In this document: piece by piece, positions 22,759 to 25,883 of the stretch
Position numbering within the stretch: position 1 is the stretch's first letter
Layout: every line of letters starts with the position of its first letter
Source: an uncultured Lachnospiraceae bacterium
GTDB taxonomy: Bacteria > Bacillota_A > Clostridia > Lachnospirales > Lachnospiraceae
NCBI GenBank assembly: GCA_951801245.1
Contig: CATOMC010000023.1
Location: 1-25,883 of the forward strand
Length of the DNA: 25,883 nt
Reading direction: 5' to 3'
Notes under the pieces: model-generated
Told to the model about the DNA's origin: nothing
The model's input: the letters and a program-made list of their open reading frames with translations, nothing else
The model's database searches: none
Program-made: the position numbers and the translations under genes

Positions 22759-23334
22759 ATGAAAGGTTCCAAAACAGTTAAGATTGTTGTCATAGCAGTG
22801 TTTCTTGCGGCTTTGGTCCTTGGGTATTATTTTTATCTGGGGACTAAGACAAAAAAGGCACAGGGGGAAGAAGTGGTTCAGGTTACAGCGGTACAGAGTG
22901 TGCTGATGAAGGATCTGGAACGTAGTTACCCGCCTACGCCCAAGGAAGTCATGAAATACTATTGCCAGATAACACAGTGTTTTTACAATGAAGAATACAC
23001 CGAGGAGGAACTGCTCCAGTTGGCGATGAAGATTCAGGAACTCTATGACGATGAACTGGTGGCAAACAAGACCCAGGAAGAATATCTGAATGATTTGAAA
23101 ACGGAAATTGCACAGATGAAAAAGGATCAGTACACGGTTGCCGGTTATGAAATCTCGGCCAGTACGGATGTGGAACGCTTTGTGGAGAACGACCGTTCCT
23201 GCGCCAGATTGTATTGCACGTTCAGCCTCAAACAAAGCGGTACGACAGGGACTACGAATTCAGTGGAACAGTTCGTGCTGCGGCAGGATGAAGAGGAACA
23301 CTGGAAGATTTTGGGATGGGAGCTGGCACAATGA
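22759..23334 (+). CDS. DUF6715-like single-pass membrane protein
   Basis: This 191-residue protein has one N-terminal transmembrane helix (about 9-27) and an extracellular domain. I recognise, from memory, the pattern of Lachnospiraceae proteins labelled DUF6715: [20 protein letters not shown] (about 45-64), '[36 protein letters not shown]' (in order, about 67-102), '[21 protein letters not shown]' and a C-terminal WKILGWELA. Function unknown. The start is ATG 22759, with GGAGG (22747-22751) 7 bases upstream; the earlier in-frame ATG at 22729 overlaps the rnz stop and has no site. Its TGA overlaps tsaD in ATGA, so it is translationally coupled to an essential tRNA-modification gene. Confidence 0.82.
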   Translation: MKGSKTVKIVVIAVFLAALVLGYYFYLGTKTKKAQGEEVVQVTAVQSVLMKDLERSYPPTPKEVMKYYCQITQCFYNEEYTEEELLQLAMKIQELYDDELVANKTQEEYLNDLKTEIAQMKKDQYTVAGYEISASTDVERFVENDRSCARLYCTFSLKQSGTTGTTNSVEQFVLRQDEEEHWKILGWELAQ

Positions 23335-24353
23335 GTACGATAGATATTCTGGCGATAGAGACCTCCTGTGATGAGACGGCGGCGGCAGTGGTGAGGAACG
23401 GGCGGGAAGTCCTTTCCAACATCATTTCTTCCCAGATCGATCTGCATACACTTTATGGCGGAGTGGTTCCGGAGATTGCATCGCGCAAACATATTGAAAA
23501 GATTAATCAGGTGGCAGGCGAGGCGCTTCGCGAGGCAGGCAGGCAGTTGTCTGATATGGATGCCATTGCAGTCACCTATGGCCCTGGGCTTGTGGGGGCT
23601 CTTTTGGTAGGCGTATCTGCGGCGAAAGCAATCAGCTTTGCATCAGGGATTCCATTGATCGGCGTTCACCATATCGAGGGGCATATCAGTGCCAATTATA
23701 TAGAAAATAAGGAATTGGAGCCACCTTTTGTCTGTCTGGTCGTATCAGGCGGACATTCTCATTTAGTGGTGGTCAGAGAGTATGGTGAATACGAGATTCT
23801 GGGGCGTACCAGAGATGATGCGGCAGGAGAAGCTTTTGACAAAGTGGCCCGTGCCATTGGCCTGGGATATCCGGGCGGCCCTAAGATTGATAAGGTTTCC
23901 AGACAGGGGAATCCTGATGCCATCAAGTTTCCCCGGGCCAAAGTGGCGGATGCGGCTTATGATTTCAGTTTCAGCGGTCTGAAATCGGCAGTGCTTAATT
24001 ACCTGAATTCCTGTGAGATGAAAGGCATTGCAATCTGTCAGGCTGATGTGGCAGCTTCCTTCCAGAAAGCAGTGGTGGATGTGCTAGTGGAGCATTCTAT
24101 CAGGGCTGTGGAAGAGAGCGGGCTGGAGAAATTTGCCATTGCAGGGGGTGTTGCTTCCAATTCGGCATTGCGGGGGGCACTGACAGAAGCCTGCAGTAAA
24201 AAGGGGATAGCCTTTTATCATCCTTCACCGATTCTGTGTACGGACAATGCGGCGATGATCGGTACGGCGGCGTACTATGAATATAGAAAAGGTGTGCGAC
24301 ATGGATATGATCTGAATGCGGTGCCAAATCTGAAGCTGGGGGAAAGTGTGTAA
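23331..24353 (+). CDS. tsaD: tRNA t6A synthase catalytic subunit TsaD
   Basis: Catalytic subunit that moves the threonylcarbamoyl group onto tRNA A37 (Kae1/Qri7 family). The N-terminus '[16 protein letters not shown]' (about 6-21) and '[13 protein letters not shown]' are diagnostic. Metal ligands are in HHIEGH (His114 and His118, with His113 adjacent), and the third is expected at the Asp in '[11 protein letters not shown]' near 303. '[11 protein letters not shown]' and '[13 protein letters not shown]' form the nucleotide site. The length of 340 residues is normal. ATG 23331 is preferred: GGGAG (23318-23322) is 8 bases upstream, and the ATGA overlap with the preceding gene fits coupling. An ATG at 23316 is in frame but lies before that site. 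Confidence 0.95.
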   Translation: MSTIDILAIETSCDETAAAVVRNGREVLSNIISSQIDLHTLYGGVVPEIASRKHIEKINQVAGEALREAGRQLSDMDAIAVTYGPGLVGALLVGVSAAKAISFASGIPLIGVHHIEGHISANYIENKELEPPFVCLVVSGGHSHLVVVREYGEYEILGRTRDDAAGEAFDKVARAIGLGYPGGPKIDKVSRQGNPDAIKFPRAKVADAAYDFSFSGLKSAVLNYLNSCEMKGIAICQADVAASFQKAVVDVLVEHSIRAVEESGLEKFAIAGGVASNSALRGALTEACSKKGIAFYHPSPILCTDNAAMIGTAAYYEYRKGVRHGYDLNAVPNLKLGESV

Positions 24354-24370
24354 GGAGCGATAGAAGCGTT

Positions 24371-25111
24371 ATGGACGGGAAAAGATGTACGGCGGTTGTC
24401 TTAGCAGCAGGAAGCGGCAGGAGAATGGGCGGCGATGTGGCAAAACAATATATGGAGCTGGGAGGCAGGCCGTTGATCTGCCACGCTCTGCAGGCAGTGG
24501 AAGAGTCTGCGGTGATTGATGACTGCATCCTGGTCACTGGCGCAGAGGACATTTCCTATGTTATAGAAGAGATTGTGAAGCGATATGGATTTCATAAAGT
24601 AGACAGGATTGTGGCAGGCGGAAGGGAACGCTATGATTCTGTCTACCATGCACTGCAGATGATCAGAAATAGGCAGATGCGGATTCCTAATGAAGACGGA
24701 TTCGTGTTTATTCATGACGGGGCAAGGCCGTTTCTGACAGAAGAGATTCTGACACGGACATTACAAGCTGTGAGGGAAGATCATGCCTGCGTGGCGGGCA
24801 TGCCGGTGAAAGACACGATCAAGATCGTGGATGAAAAGGGGTATGCCTGCAAGACTCTTGACAGAAACAGCTTGTGGCAGGTGCAGACTCCGCAGGTATT
24901 CGATACCGCTCTTATTATAGAAGCCTATGAAAGGCTTATGCAGGAGAAAGAGAACCTGGAGACAAAAGGAATCAGGATTACGGATGATGCGATGGTGGTA
25001 GAAACCCTGATGAGGCATCCGGTCAGGCTGGTGGAGGGATCTTATGAAAATATCAAGATCACGACGCCGGAGGATTTGGTAGCGGCAGAGGCTTTTCTGA
25101 GCCGTGGATAA
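24371..25111 (+). CDS. ispD: 2-C-methyl-D-erythritol 4-phosphate cytidylyltransferase
   Basis: Third enzyme of the non-mevalonate (MEP) isoprenoid pathway; transfers CMP from CTP to MEP. Of 246 residues, the nucleotide-binding loop is AAGSGRRMGGDVAKQY (12-27), 'VAGGRERYDSVYHALQ' is near 82-97, and the HDGARPF motif lies near 117-123. 'GMPVKDTIK' and 'RNSLWQVQTPQVF' cover the substrate site, and 'TDDAMVVE...VRLVEGSYENIKITTPEDL' is the conserved end. All key motifs are intact. It is 17 bases after tsaD and most likely shares its transcript. The following A/T-rich region carries the tRNA promoter, and no clear terminator separates them. Confidence 0.94.
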   Translation: MDGKRCTAVVLAAGSGRRMGGDVAKQYMELGGRPLICHALQAVEESAVIDDCILVTGAEDISYVIEEIVKRYGFHKVDRIVAGGRERYDSVYHALQMIRNRQMRIPNEDGFVFIHDGARPFLTEEILTRTLQAVREDHACVAGMPVKDTIKIVDEKGYACKTLDRNSLWQVQTPQVFDTALIIEAYERLMQEKENLETKGIRITDDAMVVETLMRHPVRLVEGSYENIKITTPEDLVAAEAFLSRG

Positions 25112-25173
25112 GAGCATATTTCAGGGATTTTTGTGTGGATAAAAAATTTTTTCAAATTTTGGATAAAAATAGG

Positions 25174-25202
25174 TTGACACTGTATTTCATTTTTGCTAGA
25201 AT
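25174..25202 (+). promoter_or_regulatory. Strong stable-RNA promoter for the tRNA-Ser / structured RNA transcript
   Basis: Consensus TTGACA (25174-25179), exactly 17 bases and TAGAAT (25197-25202), preceded by a long A/T-rich tract (about 25137-25170) that would serve as an UP element. Transcription would begin near 25209, about 35 bases before the first tRNA. Quality matches rRNA/tRNA promoters rather than the mRNA promoters elsewhere in the window. Confidence 0.85.
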
Positions 25203-25243
25203 AATTTTTGCGCTGACCGAGAGGGAAGATGCAAAACGAACCT

Positions 25244-25329
25244 GGAGAGGTATCGAAGTGGTCATAACGAGGCGGTCTTGAAAACCGTTTGTCCGCAAGG
25301 GCGCGTGGGTTCGAATCCCACCCTCTCCG
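25244..25329 (+). tRNA. tRNA-Ser (anticodon UGA)
   Basis: The acceptor stem GGAGAGG (25244-25250) pairs with CCTCTCC (25322-25328), with G as discriminator. The anticodon stem GCGGT/ACCGT encloses CTTGAAA, giving anticodon TGA. A long variable arm (GTCCGCAAGGGC region) and the T-loop GGTTCGAATCCC mark a class II serine tRNA. The 3' CCA is not encoded. The length is 86 bases. Confidence 0.96.
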
Positions 25330-25400
25330 CTGGAGATACCTCTCCAACCGAGCCTCAAGTCTCGATAATTTAAAATGATGAGTTTGATTTAGCTTTGTCT

Positions 25401-25490
25401 GGAGAAGTACCCAAGATGGCTGAAGGGACACCCCTGGAAAGGGTGCAGGTCGTTAATAGCGGCGCGAGGGTTCAAATCCCTCCTTCTCCG
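25401..25490 (+). tRNA. tRNA-Ser (anticodon GGA)
   Basis: The acceptor stem GGAGAAG (25401-25407) pairs with CTTCTCC (25483-25489), discriminator G. The anticodon loop CTGGAAA between CACCC and GGGTG gives anticodon GGA. The variable arm (AGGTCGTTAATAGCGGC) and T-arm GAGGGTTCAAATCCCTC are clear. The 3' CCA is not encoded. It lies 71 bases after the UGA tRNA with no terminator between, so they form one transcript. Confidence 0.96.
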
Positions 25491-25492
25491 TT

Positions 25493-25548
25493 GGACTGAT
25501 AAGTCCTTGCAGATATGTATATATCTGTGTACAAGTGCAGAAACTTGT
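25493..25548 (+). other. Three tandem hairpins after the tRNA genes
   Basis: GGACT/AGTCC (25493-25497, 25502-25506), CAGATAT/ATATCTG (25510-25516, 25521-25527) and ACAAGT/ACTTGT (25531-25536, 25543-25548) follow one another with loops of 4, 4 and 6 bases. None has a T-run, so they look like processing signals or spacers rather than terminators, and transcription is expected to continue. Confidence 0.6.
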
Positions 25549-25883
25549 GTTGAACCTTGACAAATAAACAGTAATGCAACCCTGAAAATTCAAGAGAAAA
25601 GGTCTCGGACACAAAAGGAAGAGACCGGACGCGAACGAGAGGCACTGTCTCGAGTGAGCGATGAGAATTATTCAGAGAGTATCAGAGAACGATACGAACA
25701 TCTAATAAGTAATGGGAGTAAATTTCTAAAGAAATTAACACCGGAGCAAATCCCTTACGGGATGGACTCACGGGGTGGATTTCAGAAGGGATAGACTCCA
25801 CGGATTCAAAAGAGCCAAGCTTGTTTTGGACCGGATCAGAAGTCTTTGCCGGGAGGGAGACACCGAGGGCCGCGTAAGAGGTA
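25549..25883 (+). ncRNA. ORF-free structured RNA region, rRNA-type leader or large non-coding RNA (partial)
   Basis: It begins with GTTGAACCTTGACAAATAAA, which resembles the boxA antitermination element that precedes long untranslated RNAs such as rRNA in Firmicutes (CTTTGAAAACTAAAC-type). Then come many local hairpins: GGTCTC/GAGACC (25601-25606, 25621-25626), CGAGA/TCTCG (25636-25640, 25648-25652), GTATC/GATAC (25679-25683, 25691-25695), AATTTC/GAAATT (25721-25726, 25731-25736) and ATCCC/GGGAT (25750-25754, 25759-25763). No open frame of any length runs through it. I see no 16S, 23S, 5S, tmRNA, RNase P or SRP RNA core sequence. Its position beside tRNAs, with dense structure and purine-rich single strands, recalls ROOL/GOLLD-type large RNAs, but an rRNA operon leader is an equal possibility. 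The region is cut by the window end. Confidence 0.5.

Noticed and set aside
25557..25562. TTGACA as a second promoter before the structured RNA
   Set aside because: No -10 sequence occurs at 16-18 bases (the region reads CCCTGA); the bases fit a boxA-like element better.

Overview
The window looks like a chromosomal segment of an anaerobic, low-to-mid GC Firmicute of the class Clostridia, most likely Lachnospiraceae. The basis is gene content and style: strong GGAGG ribosome binding sites, TTGACA/TATAAT promoters, an oppBCDF-A operon, an iron alcohol dehydrogenase, a stand-alone Rpn-type nuclease, an FMN riboswitch in front of ribU, and a tsaE-tsaB-rimI...tsaD-ispD run. Most reliable genes are on the + strand. 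I see no CRISPR array, prophage or complete insertion sequence.

Layout. 1-430 holds the wreck of an Rpn-family gene and its terminator. 493-3055 is tex with its own promoter. 3114-8914 is a complete oligopeptide importer (oppB, C, D, F, A) ending in a strong terminator. 9046-10636 has a small cysteine-rich protein and an iron-dependent alcohol dehydrogenase. 10735-12630 is an accessory patch: a dispersed repeat, a BlaI-type repressor behind two palindromic operators, and an M56 (BlaR1-like) membrane protease whose 3' end is interrupted by a 176-bp MITE-like element with a 6-bp target duplication. 12627-13830 holds a gene remnant and an intact Rpn-family nuclease. 13865-15018 is an FMN-riboswitch-controlled riboflavin transporter. 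15341-19105 is a MacB-type ABC efflux operon (ATPase, membrane-fusion protein, permease) behind an 11-bp-phased direct repeat that looks like an OmpR-family response-regulator site. 19292-25111 is a housekeeping run: a YcxB-like membrane protein, the t6A genes tsaE, tsaB and tsaD, rimI, a small zinc-finger-like protein, RNase Z, a DUF6715-like membrane protein and ispD.

The last 700 bases are the most unusual part. A near-consensus stable-RNA promoter at 25174-25202 drives two adjacent serine tRNAs (UGA and GGA anticodons). These are followed by three small hairpins, a boxA-like sequence, and at least 330 bases of ORF-free, hairpin-rich sequence running off the window end. That arrangement fits either the long leader of an rRNA operon or a large structured non-coding RNA located beside tRNAs (ROOL/GOLLD-like). 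The sequence alone does not decide between them.

Functional links: tsaE/B/D make t6A on tRNAs, RNase Z matures tRNA 3' ends, and the run ends at a tRNA locus, so the right third leans toward tRNA biology. The left half is nutrient uptake. The middle (10.7-19.1 kb) mixes envelope-stress-type regulation and efflux with mobile debris.
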